From: Paenibacillus sp. HW567 | GTDB lineage: Bacteria > Bacillota > Bacilli > Paenibacillales > Paenibacillaceae | Direction: 5' to 3' | NCBI RefSeq assembly: GCF_000374185.1 | Contig: NZ_KB910518.1 | Span: 4,166,669 to 4,230,668, forward strand | DNA length: 64,000 nucleotides | Part shown: piece by piece, positions 26,023-35,101 of the stretch | How positions within the stretch are numbered: position 1 is the stretch's first letter | Layout of the letters: each line of letters begins with the position of its first letter | Translations under genes and position numbers: made by a program | The notes under the pieces: model-generated | What the model was told of the DNA's origin: nothing | Databases searched by the model: none | What the model saw: only the letters and a program-made list of their open reading frames with translations

Positions 26023-27774
26023 TCAGTTGCTGAAATGAATAATGAACCGGACTCCGTTCTGCAAATTTTCCGCCGCATAGTCAAAGCCGTGCATCTCGAG
26101 AATCTGCTGGGCGATCGACAGACCCAGCCCTGTGCCGCCGGTTTTGCGGCTGCGTGAAGGCTCTCCCCGATAAAACCGGTCCCAAATCAGATCGAGCTGA
26201 TCTTCCGGTATGCCCTCACCTATATTATCTACGTAGAGAATAGTACTGGTGTCGCTGTGAATTTCAATTGTAATGACACTTCCTTCTTCCGCATGGCGAA
26301 TGGCATTCATAATCAGGTTGACAATGACCTGCTCAATCCATTCCGGATCAGCCAGCACCTGCTGTTCATTCACAGGCACAACGATAATCTCCAGTTCCTT
26401 CTCCTTGAGCAGATACACCAGCTTGTCAGCAACCTTCTCAACCCGCTCACTGAGCAGAAACATCCTTTTTCTCAGCTCAATGGTCCCTGACTCCAGCCTC
26501 GCCAAATCGAGCATGTCCTTAATTAACATTTCCATCTTGCCAGCTTCTTCGATAATAACGGAAGTATAGTGCTCGCGTTTATTAACATTCACACCATCCT
26601 GCAAGCCTTCCGCGAAGCTTTTGACAATACTCAGCGGCGTCTTTAGTTCATGCGAAGCGTTGGCGAAGAAGCTCTGTTGGAGCACTTCAAGTTTCTGTTT
26701 TTGCTCAATATCCTCCTGCAATTTGGCGTTGGCTTCTTTCAAGTCACTAAGCGCCTTGTCCAGCTTCTGGGACATCTCCAGCATACTGCCCGACAGACTG
26801 CCTAGCTCGTCATTCTGGCGTATTGGCGAGACGGCCGAAAAGTCGAAGTTAAGCATCCGCTTGGCCATTTGATTCAAGGCAATCAGCGGTTTGGTCACGA
26901 TTTTGGAGAAGAATAAGGAAAGAATGAGAATAAGGAAGAACCCTCCGATTCCCAAATAGATAAAGAACTCGCGCAGCGCATCATTGGCATCGCCAATCTC
27001 CTGAATAGAGGTAACCGAGAACAGTATTTCCATGTCCCCATTATTCTTCAGTACAGGCTGCAGAATAATTACATTGTTCGTTCCGCTCCAGGATTCAAAC
27101 CACGGCAGCTCCTGCGTCTCCATATTATTCAGCCGCTTCTTTAATTCGCCGGATAACGGGAAGGTCTCGGACAACGCCAGCATGAGCAGACCTTGACGCT
27201 GATTCCAGATTTTGAAGTAAGGCATTTCAATATCGGTTACAATTCCTGAGAGCCGGGAGGAGACTTCTCCTTCGTACTGGCCAATCGCTTTTGATTTTGA
27301 CAGAAAAATCTTCTCGGGGTACAGCACACCGGCATTCTCTTTCCCCCGTTGCTCAATATCTCCCAAAAGCGTTATCCGGTCTCCCTTCTGAATGTTTGCA
27401 GCTCTGAACTCATCCCCATACAGGGTCATAAAGAGCGATAACGATACAAGAATCTTCTGGCCGTCATCCTGCTTTACAACCATATGGTAAGGATCATCCA
27501 CCATCATCTTGCCATCTATATCCATAATCGCCAACTGGCTTCTGTTGCTGGTCATGAATTTGAGCATTTCACGTGTGAGCTGGCTTGAGCTCCAGTCCTT
27601 GCGGGAATAATCGGTGGCGAACTTCTTCAGACGCTGCTCCACCTTGTTCAATTTATGATTCTCGTAAAAGTTATTAAACAGCAGCAGTTGAGATAGAATA
27701 ATCATCATATAAAAAAATGCAAAAAACAAAACCGTGATCATAAACAGCTTGAACGTAATGCTTCTATTTTTCAT
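26023..27774 (-). CDS. Sensor histidine kinase
   Basis: 583 aa. Two membrane helices (about 10-32 and 273-293) bound a large extracytoplasmic sensor domain of about 240 residues. Then come HAMP (about 290-345), a coiled coil, the HisKA H-box NASHELKTPLS (H375), and an HATPase domain with N-box NLIMNAIRHA, DNIGEGIPED and GTGLGLSI. ATG at 27774 follows AAGGAG by five bases. A TATAAT -10 box is at 27807-27812. It phosphorylates the adjacent OmpR-type regulator. Signal unknown; the lipid genes downstream suggest envelope stress. Confidence 0.93.
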   Translation of the reverse strand: MKNRSITFKLFMITVLFFAFFYMMIILSQLLLFNNFYENHKLNKVEQRLKKFATDYSRKDWSSSQLTREMLKFMTSNRSQLAIMDIDGKMMVDDPYHMVVKQDDGQKILVSLSLFMTLYGDEFRAANIQKGDRITLLGDIEQRGKENAGVLYPEKIFLSKSKAIGQYEGEVSSRLSGIVTDIEMPYFKIWNQRQGLLMLALSETFPLSGELKKRLNNMETQELPWFESWSGTNNVIILQPVLKNNGDMEILFSVTSIQEIGDANDALREFFIYLGIGGFFLILILSLFFSKIVTKPLIALNQMAKRMLNFDFSAVSPIRQNDELGSLSGSMLEMSQKLDKALSDLKEANAKLQEDIEQKQKLEVLQQSFFANASHELKTPLSIVKSFAEGLQDGVNVNKREHYTSVIIEEAGKMEMLIKDMLDLARLESGTIELRKRMFLLSERVEKVADKLVYLLKEKELEIIVVPVNEQQVLADPEWIEQVIVNLIMNAIRHAEEGSVITIEIHSDTSTILYVDNIGEGIPEDQLDLIWDRFYRGEPSRSRKTGGTGLGLSIAQQILEMHGFDYAAENLQNGVRFIIHFSN

Positions 27775-27841
27775 AGGATCTCCTTGCATGTCAGCTCTAT
27801 TTATCTATTATAACTGATCGGTTTGTTCATTATGTGTCCAT

Positions 27842-27892
27842 AAAAAAAAGAAGGTGTCCCAAAGCCGGAATGATGAATGGCTTGGAACACCT
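27842..27892 (-). terminator. Intrinsic terminator after the pentapeptide gene
   Basis: On the minus strand GAGGTGTTCCAAGCC pairs with GGCTTTGGGACACCTTC with small bulges, followed by eight T. A sister sequence sharing the loop text (GATGAATGGCT on plus) is found at 49819. Confidence 0.85.
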
Positions 27893-27915
27893 CTCTTGTA
27901 GAAGCAACTATGTAT

Positions 27916-28521
27916 TTAATCTACCTTCGCGCCATAGGAACGTAAGAACAGAACCGCCTGCTCCCTGTCCATCCGTACACCTTTGACATTCAGTGCCTTT
28001 AGATCAATGCCTTCCAGCTTGGCCTCCCGCAGGTCTGCTCCCGTCAGCGTGGCTTTACCCAGCATAACTCTTGTCAGGTCGCAGTCTCTTAAGTCCGCCT
28101 TTGATAGATCACTTTCCGACAGATCTGCCTCAAAAAAACGAATCCCCCGCAAATCCTGCTTGCCCAGCTTAGTGTGCCTCAGATTCGTGTAGGACCAGTC
28201 GCCTCCGCTCAGCGTAATGCCGTCCATCTGAGCGCCCGCGAAGTCCGATCCGGTCATTTTACAGGTAATGAATTTGGTCACAAACAGATTTGCGCCGGTG
28301 AACTTACAATTCTCGAAGGCCGATTCGGTGTGGATGGACGCATTTAAGGCAGCGCCTTTAAAATCACATTCAATAAACCGGCAATGGCTGGTATCAATTT
28401 CGTCCATAGAAGTATTCATAAAGGTACACTTTGTAAACGTGCAGCGGACAAGCTCCCCATAACGCAAGTCCTGCCCGTCAAAACGGATTTCTGTAAATTC
28501 CCGATCCTTGTATTGATACAT
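27916..28521 (-). CDS. Pentapeptide-repeat protein
   Basis: 201 aa. From residue 25 to 185 the chain follows the A(D/N)LXX pattern, for example LSESDLSKADLRDCDLTRVM and LTGADLREAKLEGIDLKAL, which folds as a right-handed quadrilateral beta-helix. Some members (Qnr, McbG, MfpA) mimic DNA and shield gyrase; others are of unknown function. The strict start is ATG 28521, seven bases after AGGAGG. It is a single gene with its own terminator, and dispersed element B lies upstream. Gyrase protection is only one possibility. Confidence 0.88.
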   Translation of the reverse strand: MYQYKDREFTEIRFDGQDLRYGELVRCTFTKCTFMNTSMDEIDTSHCRFIECDFKGAALNASIHTESAFENCKFTGANLFVTKFITCKMTGSDFAGAQMDGITLSGGDWSYTNLRHTKLGKQDLRGIRFFEADLSESDLSKADLRDCDLTRVMLGKATLTGADLREAKLEGIDLKALNVKGVRMDREQAVLFLRSYGAKVD

Positions 28522-28587
28522 TATTCTGCCTCCTATCATAAACTTAGCGACCTTCTCCAATTGTAACCCGGGAAAAGATCGCCGTCT

Positions 28588-28697
28588 CTATATAAGCTAT
28601 TATTTTTGGGGCTGGACGTAACTGCGGGGAATGTTTGGACTTCCGGCCGCTCCGCTCCGTAAGTATCCAAACTTCCCCTCCGCTACTTCGCCCCTTA
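28588..28697 (+). repeat. Dispersed element, short copy B (right end lost)
   Basis: The left end CTATATAAGCT matches the terminal repeats of copies C and D. The core begins GGGGCTGGACGTAACTGCGG, continues AATGTTTGGACTTCCGGCCG, and closes with AAGTATCCAAACTTCCCC and CGCCCC. The right terminal repeat is absent where the small gene ending at 28708 begins. Confidence 0.8.
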
Positions 28698-28707
28698 CAG
28701 GGGGGGA

Positions 28708-29025
28708 TTACCGCTTTTTGCGGCGGGGGGGTTTTTTGGAGGCAAGCTTCTCCTCCGCCAGCCTGTTCATTTCTTCTATATAATGCTGCTCCTGACGAAG
28801 CTTCTCGGCGGCAGCCTGCTCGGATTTCATTTGCAAATCCTTCATGATCTCCTCATGAAGGTTCGGGTCAGAAATACTCAGATGATGCTCAAAGGCCTCC
28901 GGGTACAGGAAGCTTTTCTCCCCTGCCCCTCCAGAAAACACAACCGTTATCCGCCCGCCGTCATTACTTGATACGGTCCCAGAACCAAAACGGACATGAG
29001 AAACCTGCTTTTTTATCAGATTCAT
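28708..29025 (-). CDS. Small protein downstream of uvrA, beta-barrel plus basic coil
   Basis: 105 aa. Residues 8-50 (SHVRFGSGTVSSNDGG, ITVVF, KSFLYPEAFEHHL) form a short SH3/Tudor-like beta-barrel pattern also seen in C-terminal parts of some helicases and repair proteins. Residues 55-95 are a charged helix (EEIMKDLQMKSEQAAAEKL), and the tail is very basic (KKPPRRKKR). AAAGGAG lies ten bases before ATG 29025, which is only four bases past the uvrA stop, so the two are co-transcribed and probably coupled. The long frame upstream is antisense-like and not used. A role with DNA or UvrA is inferred from position and charge. Confidence 0.75.
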   Translation of the reverse strand: MNLIKKQVSHVRFGSGTVSSNDGGRITVVFSGGAGEKSFLYPEAFEHHLSISDPNLHEEIMKDLQMKSEQAAAEKLRQEQHYIEEMNRLAEEKLASKKPPRRKKR

Positions 29026-29029
29026 TGCC

Positions 29030-31864
29030 TTAATACTCCTTTTCCAGCTCTTTTCGCAAATACCGGCCCGTGTAGCTCCGTTCATGCCGCGCCACCTCTT
29101 CAGGAGTACCTGTGCAGACCACCTCGCCGCCCCCGGCTCCCCCTTCGGGGCCGAGATCAATAATGTAGTCCGCATTCTTGATCAGCTCCAGGTTATGCTC
29201 GATAACCACCACGGTATTGCCGGCATCGGTCAGCGAATGCAGAACATGAATTAATTGATGCACATCGGCAAAATGCAGTCCGGTGGTCGGCTCATCCATG
29301 ACATAAATCGTGGACCCGGTCGCCGGCTTGAGCAGCTCTGTCGCCAGCTTTACCCGCTGCGCTTCACCGCCGGACAAGGTGGTCGCGGATTGGCCGAGCT
29401 TGATGTATCCCAGCCCAACATTGCAGAGCGCCTCGATCTTTTTACGGATTCTGGGGATGTTCCCGAAGAAAGCAACAGCCTCCTGAGCCGTCATATCCAG
29501 CACGTCAGCAATGCTTTTGCCTTTATAGCGGACTTCAAGCGTCTCACGGCCGTATCTCCGGCCTTTGCACACACTGCAGGGCACATGCACATCGGGCAGA
29601 AAATGCATCTCTACCCTGACCAGCCCTTCGCCCGCACAAGCTTCACAGCGCCCGCCTTTAATATTGAAGGAGAACCGGCCCGGGCCATACGCCCGAAGCT
29701 TGGCTTCATTCGTCAGTGAGAACAGCGTACGGATATTGTCAAAGACACCGGTGTAGGTCGCCGGATTGGAGCGCGGTGTGCGTCCGATCGGATTCTGGTC
29801 GATATTAATGATTTTATCGAGATGCTCAAGCCCCTCTATTCCCGAATGGGCTCCGGCAACAGTATGCGCTCTGTTCAGGGCAGCAGCCAGCTTCTTATAT
29901 AAGATTTCGTTGATCAGACTGGATTTCCCGGACCCTGATACGCCTGTTACACAAGTGAAGGTCCCGAGCGGAATGGACACATCCAATCCCTTCAGATTGT
30001 TGGCGGCTGCGCCTACGATAGTCAGCTTGTTACCGGTTCCGGCGCGCCGTGTTTCCGGCACCGGGATATGCATTTTATGTGCGAGATACTGACCGGTGAT
30101 TGACCGGGGTTCAGCCATAATGTCCTGCACAGCGCCCTGTGCAATGATCTCTCCTCCGTTCGTTCCCGCATAAGGGCCAATATCCACGATCCAGTCCGCT
30201 TGACGTATGGTATCTTCATCATGCTCCACTACGATCAAGGTATTGCCGAGATCACGCATTTTTCCCAAAGCCGCAAGCAAACGGTCATTGTCACGCTGAT
30301 GCAGGCCAATCGAAGGCTCATCCAGAATATACAGCACACCCATAAGCCCGGAGCCGAGCTGTGTTGCCAGAAGAATGCGCTGGCTCTCGCCGCCGGATAA
30401 GGTTCCCGAAGCTCTTGCAAGTGTCAGATAGTTAAGCCCTACGTTCCTCAGGAACTGGAATCTTGAATCTATTTCCTGCACAATCGAATCGGCGATATCT
30501 GAATGCTCCTTAGACAAGCTCAAGCTCCCAATAAACTGTACAGCAGCATCTATAGATAATTTGCAGAATTCCGATATATTCAGCCCGTCAATCCTGACCG
30601 CAAGCACTACAGGCGACAGCCGGTCACCGTGACAAGCCGGACAAGGCAAAACCGACATGTATTCTTCCAGCTCATTATGCATCTCTTCTGATTGTGTCTC
30701 CCGGTAACGCCGCTCCAGATTAACGACTATGCCCTCAAAGGATTCTTTAATATATTTTCTCAGAGCTTCACTGGGATGGAATACTTCAAGCTTCTCTCCA
30801 CCCGTCCCATACAGAAGGGCGTTCATTGCTTCCTGGGAGAGCTGCTCCAGCGGGGTATCGAAGTCGAAGCCATACTTTTTCCCCAGCGCTTCATAGTACA
30901 TTTTGCAAAAAGAATTCGTCTTCACATTGTTCCAGCCATTGGCCGCAATCGCGCCCGAATTGATCGAGCGGCTGAGGTCGGGAATGACCTTGCCCGGGTC
31001 TACCTTCAACTGTGAACCGAGGCCGGAACAGGCCGGACATGCACCTTCATGGTTGTTAAAGGAGAACAATCGCGGAGATAGCTCCGGCAATGAGACTGTA
31101 CAGTAAGGGCAGGCGTAATTCTGGGAGAACATCGTCGCTTCACCGCTGGCCGTCTGATGGATGATCACCAGGTCTCCCGATAAGGCGAATGCTGTCTCAA
31201 GCGAGTCGGCAAGTCTTTGATAATCCACCTCTTTTACAATCAGACGGTCAATAACGATTTCGATATTATGCTGCTTATTCTTGTCCAGGCGGATTTCACT
31301 CATTAGATCATGAACCTCACCGTCCACCCTTACGCGGGCATACCCGCTCAGCTTGGCCTGTTCGAATACCTTCTGATGCCCGCCCTTTTTGCCCCGGATC
31401 ACAGGAGCCAGGATTTCGTATTTCGTTCCGGTCGGCAATCTGCCGATCTGCTCCATAATCTCATCAACGGACTGGCGTTTGATCATCCGCCCGCAGGACG
31501 GGCAATGAGGCGTTCCGATCTTGGACCACAGCAGACGTAAATAATCATAAATCTCCGTTACCGTACCTACGGTTGAGCGCGGATTGTTGGAGGTTGTTTT
31601 TTGTTCAATCGCTATCGCAGGGGAGAGGCCGTCAATCGCATCCACATCCGGCTTACCCATCAGCCCCAGAAATTGTCTGGCATATGAAGAGAGGGATTCC
31701 ACATACCGCATTTGCCCTTCCGCATATAACGTATCAAAAGCCAAGCTCGATTTTCCCGACCCGCTGACGCCTGTGAAAACTACAAATTGGTTGCGGGGGA
31801 TGCTAAGGCTAACATCTTTCAGATTATTTTCCCTTGCTCCGCTGACACTTATATATTTCTGCAT
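29030..31864 (-). CDS. uvrA: UvrA-type excinuclease ATPase
   Basis: 944 aa, full UvrA layout: two ABC ATPase halves, each with Walker A GVSGSGKSS (about 33 and 634), signatures LSGGESQR and LSGGEAQR, and Walker B YILDEPSIGL and YVMDEPTTGL. Zinc fingers CPSCG, CPYC/CPACSG and CEACAGEG/CSVCKG are present. The region between the first Walker A and signature is full length, so the UvrB-binding part seems kept, unlike short UvrA2 proteins. It recognises damaged DNA in nucleotide excision repair. AGGAGGAG precedes the ATG. No uvrB is adjacent, so it may be a paralogue. A TTGACA box lies at 31937-31942 upstream. Confidence 0.93.
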   Translation of the reverse strand: MQKYISVSGARENNLKDVSLSIPRNQFVVFTGVSGSGKSSLAFDTLYAEGQMRYVESLSSYARQFLGLMGKPDVDAIDGLSPAIAIEQKTTSNNPRSTVGTVTEIYDYLRLLWSKIGTPHCPSCGRMIKRQSVDEIMEQIGRLPTGTKYEILAPVIRGKKGGHQKVFEQAKLSGYARVRVDGEVHDLMSEIRLDKNKQHNIEIVIDRLIVKEVDYQRLADSLETAFALSGDLVIIHQTASGEATMFSQNYACPYCTVSLPELSPRLFSFNNHEGACPACSGLGSQLKVDPGKVIPDLSRSINSGAIAANGWNNVKTNSFCKMYYEALGKKYGFDFDTPLEQLSQEAMNALLYGTGGEKLEVFHPSEALRKYIKESFEGIVVNLERRYRETQSEEMHNELEEYMSVLPCPACHGDRLSPVVLAVRIDGLNISEFCKLSIDAAVQFIGSLSLSKEHSDIADSIVQEIDSRFQFLRNVGLNYLTLARASGTLSGGESQRILLATQLGSGLMGVLYILDEPSIGLHQRDNDRLLAALGKMRDLGNTLIVVEHDEDTIRQADWIVDIGPYAGTNGGEIIAQGAVQDIMAEPRSITGQYLAHKMHIPVPETRRAGTGNKLTIVGAAANNLKGLDVSIPLGTFTCVTGVSGSGKSSLINEILYKKLAAALNRAHTVAGAHSGIEGLEHLDKIINIDQNPIGRTPRSNPATYTGVFDNIRTLFSLTNEAKLRAYGPGRFSFNIKGGRCEACAGEGLVRVEMHFLPDVHVPCSVCKGRRYGRETLEVRYKGKSIADVLDMTAQEAVAFFGNIPRIRKKIEALCNVGLGYIKLGQSATTLSGGEAQRVKLATELLKPATGSTIYVMDEPTTGLHFADVHQLIHVLHSLTDAGNTVVVIEHNLELIKNADYIIDLGPEGGAGGGEVVCTGTPEEVARHERSYTGRYLRKELEKEY

Positions 31865-32012
31865 TCGTAACTCCTCCTGATATCAGCTCGGGTCAAGCAG
31901 CGTCTCACTCTTCATAAATTAATTTTATCATATGCATGTCAAGTCTTTTTACCATATATTGTTATTCTATTGAGAATTATTTTGAGTAGAACTATCAAAT
32001 GTTACTATGCGT

Positions 32013-32516
32013 CTAGTCTGCGAGAGCCGCTTCCCTCTGCCGGATATCTTCCCGTACCAGCAGTCCTGCTTCTTCCGCAGTAACCTTCTTGATCAGCATC
32101 AGCTCGCTTTCCAGCAGCAGAATCGTCTGCTCCATAATGTACTTGTCATCCGAGTTCACTCTTATCCCATGCGCCTTACAGCAGCTTACATCTCGTATAA
32201 TCTGGTACAAATCAGAGATTCTCCCCGCATTCAGCTTCTTTTTCAGCAGGAGTTTCCGGTCCGTGTTATTGTCAGGCATTTTGACGGATTTGGAGAAAAA
32301 GAGCTTTCTCGCTTCCTCCAGTTGATCTGGCGATGCCAGCCGGCGAAGACCCATCTTCTCGGCATTGTCTGTCGGAACATACGCAATCAGGCTGTTCAAC
32401 TGCAAGTGGATTGTATAGTACTCTCTTGGACAACCCATGAACTGCTGCGTCTCAACGGAGCTTACACAGCCCGCCCCCTGTAACGGATAAAACACCTTGG
32501 CTCCAGATTCTAACAT
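32013..32516 (-). CDS. CarD/CdnL-family transcription factor
   Basis: 167 aa. The N-terminus GAKVFYPLQGAGCVSSVETQ is the CarD/TRCF RNA-polymerase-interacting Tudor-like domain (1-60), which binds the beta subunit. The remaining helical part (65-165) matches the CarD DNA-binding bundle. Such proteins stabilise open promoter complexes. GGGGGT lies before ATG 32516. It stands alone, upstream of uvrA on the same strand, with 148 bp between them. The 276 bp upstream (32517-32792) show no recognisable feature. Confidence 0.88.
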   Translation of the reverse strand: MLESGAKVFYPLQGAGCVSSVETQQFMGCPREYYTIHLQLNSLIAYVPTDNAEKMGLRRLASPDQLEEARKLFFSKSVKMPDNNTDRKLLLKKKLNAGRISDLYQIIRDVSCCKAHGIRVNSDDKYIMEQTILLLESELMLIKKVTAEEAGLLVREDIRQREAALAD

Positions 32517-32792
32517 TTGCTGACCCCCACTCTTATTGTCCGTATCATTACCATCGCAATAACACTATCAATATGATGATATAAAAGCGCCACAAAGCTG
32601 CAGCTCAGTTGTGCTTCCTATAATAACTATAACACACCATTGTCAAGCCCCCCCTGCGAGCCTGACCCCAGATGGATATCAGAATGGGAAGAAAAAATGA
32701 AACAATCAGGACTATATTCAGCTAAATAGACAAGTATACAGTTCATAGAGCACGTATCTCACATACAATAATTCTGAATAGACAGATGGGCG

Positions 32793-33680
32793 GTGAGGGT
32801 ATTGGCCAAAATATCAGTTCTCATGCCGGTTTATAATATGGCTCCGTATATTGAAGAAGCAATCTGCAGTATATTAACGCAAACCTATCAGGATTTCGAA
32901 TTTCTTATTATTGATGACGGATCAATGGATGGAACCTTGGATATTATCAGAAAATTCAATGACAGCCGGATAAGAGTGATTGAGCATCCGATAAACCTGG
33001 GATTAATTGAGTCCTTAAATCAAGGCATTGACTTATGCACGGGTGAGTATATTGCCCGAATGGATGGTGATGATATCGCTCTGCCCCACCGTTTAGAACG
33101 TCAAGTGACATTTATGGACATTCATCAGCATTGCGGGGTTTGCGGTTCTCAGGTTCGTTTCCTGGGAATAGATGGTGTTACCACTAAGCCTTTGAACCAT
33201 GAGGAGATCAGATGCTGGCAGTTATTCCACTGTTCAATCGTTCATCCAACCGTTATGATCCGAAAATCCGTACTGGAGAACCACGGGATCAGGTATTTGT
33301 ATTATTATCATGCCGAGGATTATGAAATATGGAATCGCCTAGCGGAAGTTACGCAGTTAGTGAATCTTCCTGATGTGTTGCACATATACAGACAGCATCC
33401 CAATCAGATATCAAGTATTCACCGATATGCACAAGAAATACAAACCGAAACCATTCGCAGAGATCAATTACGTCTGCTCGGCATTGAACCCTCGGCTGAG
33501 GAGTACCAGATTCACTTGGATTTTTGCCATTTTAGAATACGTGTGTATGAACCCGAGCACTACAATAAATGCTTAGTATGGGCTCACAAAATTCTGGAGG
33601 GCAATTTACGGAGACAAAAGTATGACCATCAAACCTTAATTATGGTATTGTCCCAATGCTTTAGTAAATTAAGATATTAA
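32793..33680 (+). CDS. Family 2 glycosyltransferase
   Basis: 295 aa, GT-A fold. The N-terminal nucleotide-binding strand is KISVLMPVYNMAPYIEEAI, followed by FEFLIIDDGSMDGT and the metal-binding DxD-type ARMDGDD (about 90). HYRQHPNQIS-like sequence closes the domain. It transfers a sugar from a nucleotide sugar to a glycan, lipid or protein acceptor. No membrane helix is visible, and no other wall or capsule genes are adjacent, so the acceptor is unknown. GTG at 32793 and TTG at 32802 (giving MAKISVL) are both possible starts; neither has a clean ribosome site. Codon use is more AT-rich than neighbours. Confidence 0.87.
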   Translation: MRVLAKISVLMPVYNMAPYIEEAICSILTQTYQDFEFLIIDDGSMDGTLDIIRKFNDSRIRVIEHPINLGLIESLNQGIDLCTGEYIARMDGDDIALPHRLERQVTFMDIHQHCGVCGSQVRFLGIDGVTTKPLNHEEIRCWQLFHCSIVHPTVMIRKSVLENHGIRYLYYYHAEDYEIWNRLAEVTQLVNLPDVLHIYRQHPNQISSIHRYAQEIQTETIRRDQLRLLGIEPSAEEYQIHLDFCHFRIRVYEPEHYNKCLVWAHKILEGNLRRQKYDHQTLIMVLSQCFSKLRY

Positions 33681-33700
33681 TATTATGACAAAATGGAACT

Positions 33701-33777
33701 CCCCTCCAAGTTCACTCGTCTCCTCATGGTACCACACAAGTTTTTTAGAGCGTCTACTTGAAGGGGATATTTTTATT
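33701..33777 (+). terminator. Possible terminator after the glycosyltransferase gene
   Basis: CCCCTCCAAGT and ACTTGAAGGGG pair over 11 bp with one wobble but a 44-base loop, followed by ATATTTTTATTT. The long loop makes it weaker than the others listed. Confidence 0.5.
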
Positions 33778-33812
33778 TGCATGTATCGTTGTATTTTAGA
33801 AATTAAAGCTTT

Positions 33813-34820
33813 TCAAGGCAGCGCCTTCAGAAACTGTGCAATTTGCTCCATGTAGCCGTTCACTGTAATTTTTCTCGGCGCGAACAGGCTGATGAGCAAG
33901 GCGCGGAATTCGGAATTTGCGGTCTGGGTCGTCAGCATGGAATGCTCTGTATCTGCAAACACCTTGACCGACAGCAAGGATGAAGGGTTCACCTCTTTCC
34001 GGTACACCTGTTCCGTCTCCTTCCAATCCACATTGATATCCTTATCCCCCAGGAGGAGGAGCACGGGAGAATTGAAGTTATGCAGATCGGCGGTTGCATC
34101 GGCCCTGAAGTTCTTGCTGACAAAGGTCCAGCGTTCGTTGGACATCACATCATCCTTATGCGCTGCGGCTGCATATTCTTCATAGGATGCGCCCTTCTTC
34201 AAAAGCTCCTTCAATTGCCGTTCATACGCGATTTGCTTGGAAATTTCCGCCTCAGAGTGTCCGTCCTTTGCCATTTGCCCGCGGGTGTTATATTCGCCCT
34301 GGGTCAGCCAGTTGATGGCAGGGGATACCAGAATGCTGAAGGCAAGCGGTTCTTTCCCCGCAAGCTTCGGAATGACCCATCCCGCTTGACTTGCTCCCCA
34401 TACACCGATACGCGTATCGTCAATCATCGGCTGCATTCTGGCCCAGGCCAGCGCCTGGCGGGCTTCCTCTACACGGTCGTCAATGCTCTGATCGAGCCAG
34501 TTCCCTTCAGAGCCGTCAATGCCCCGCTTGTTCAGAGACAGGGAAGCATACCCTTGGAAAGCAAGCTTCTCCCATAGCGGCTTATACCCTTCCTCATGCG
34601 AAGCATTGATTGGACCGTCGCCATGAATGAACAGCACCAATCCCAGCTTGCCGGACTCCTTCTTGGGCAGGACAAGCGTACCTGTCAATTTACCCTGAGG
34701 GGAGGGGATCTCAATGGATTCCTCCACCATGTCAAAGCTGTTTTGCTTCAGTATGTAGAGCACTGCCCCTATACATATCAACATCATACCGATGAGCGTT
34801 ATGCCAATTTTTCTTTTCAT
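33813..34820 (-). CDS. Membrane-anchored alpha/beta hydrolase
   Basis: 335 aa. One N-terminal helix (about 5-24) anchors or exports the protein. The hydrolase fold follows: FIHGDGP oxyanion strand (about 87), nucleophile elbow GVWGASQAG (Ser near 160), acidic residue in LLLGDKD (about 267) and His in DTEHSML (about 300). It resembles the dienelactone/acyl-peptidase-like esterases. GGAGG precedes ATG 34820. No partner gene is evident; dispersed element C occupies the upstream gap. Natural substrate unknown. Confidence 0.85.
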   Translation of the reverse strand: MKRKIGITLIGMMLICIGAVLYILKQNSFDMVEESIEIPSPQGKLTGTLVLPKKESGKLGLVLFIHGDGPINASHEEGYKPLWEKLAFQGYASLSLNKRGIDGSEGNWLDQSIDDRVEEARQALAWARMQPMIDDTRIGVWGASQAGWVIPKLAGKEPLAFSILVSPAINWLTQGEYNTRGQMAKDGHSEAEISKQIAYERQLKELLKKGASYEEYAAAAHKDDVMSNERWTFVSKNFRADATADLHNFNSPVLLLLGDKDINVDWKETEQVYRKEVNPSSLLSVKVFADTEHSMLTTQTANSEFRALLISLFAPRKITVNGYMEQIAQFLKALP

Positions 34821-34852
34821 AGATGCTTCCTCCAAGAATAAAGTTCATGCTG

Positions 34853-35100
34853 TATAAGTTGAACCATGTATTTATATATTGGGGGCTGGTCATGACTGCG
34901 GGGAATGTTAGGACTTCCGGCCGCTGTTGTGCTTGGATTTCCTGATTGAAACCGCTGACGCGGTAGAAATCCAAACATAGCCTAATCATACGGCCAGCTT
35001 TCCTACGGAAAGCTCTCAGGCGGACGCTGACGCCCCATAAGTATCCAAACTTCCCCTCCGCATGCCTACCTTTTTTATGATTTTTCAAGTTCAACTTATA
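34853..35100 (+). repeat. Dispersed element, long copy C with perfect terminal inverted repeats
   Basis: 248 bp bounded by TATAAGTTGAAC (34853-34864) and GTTCAACTTATA (35089-35100), a perfect 12-bp inverted repeat. Inside are the outer stem (GGGGAATGTTAGGA against ATCCAAACTTCCCC) and two extra hairpins: TTGGATTTC/GAAATCCAA enclosing CCGC/GCGG, and AGCTTTCC/GGAAAGCT. A T-run follows on the plus strand. It ends one base from the stop codon of the GNAT gene. Confidence 0.9.
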
Positions 35101-35101
35101 G

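Noticed and set aside
29030..31864. Short UvrA2-type drug-resistance protein
   Set aside because: The protein is 944 aa with the region around the UvrB-binding domain apparently intact, whereas UvrA2 proteins are about 100 residues shorter.
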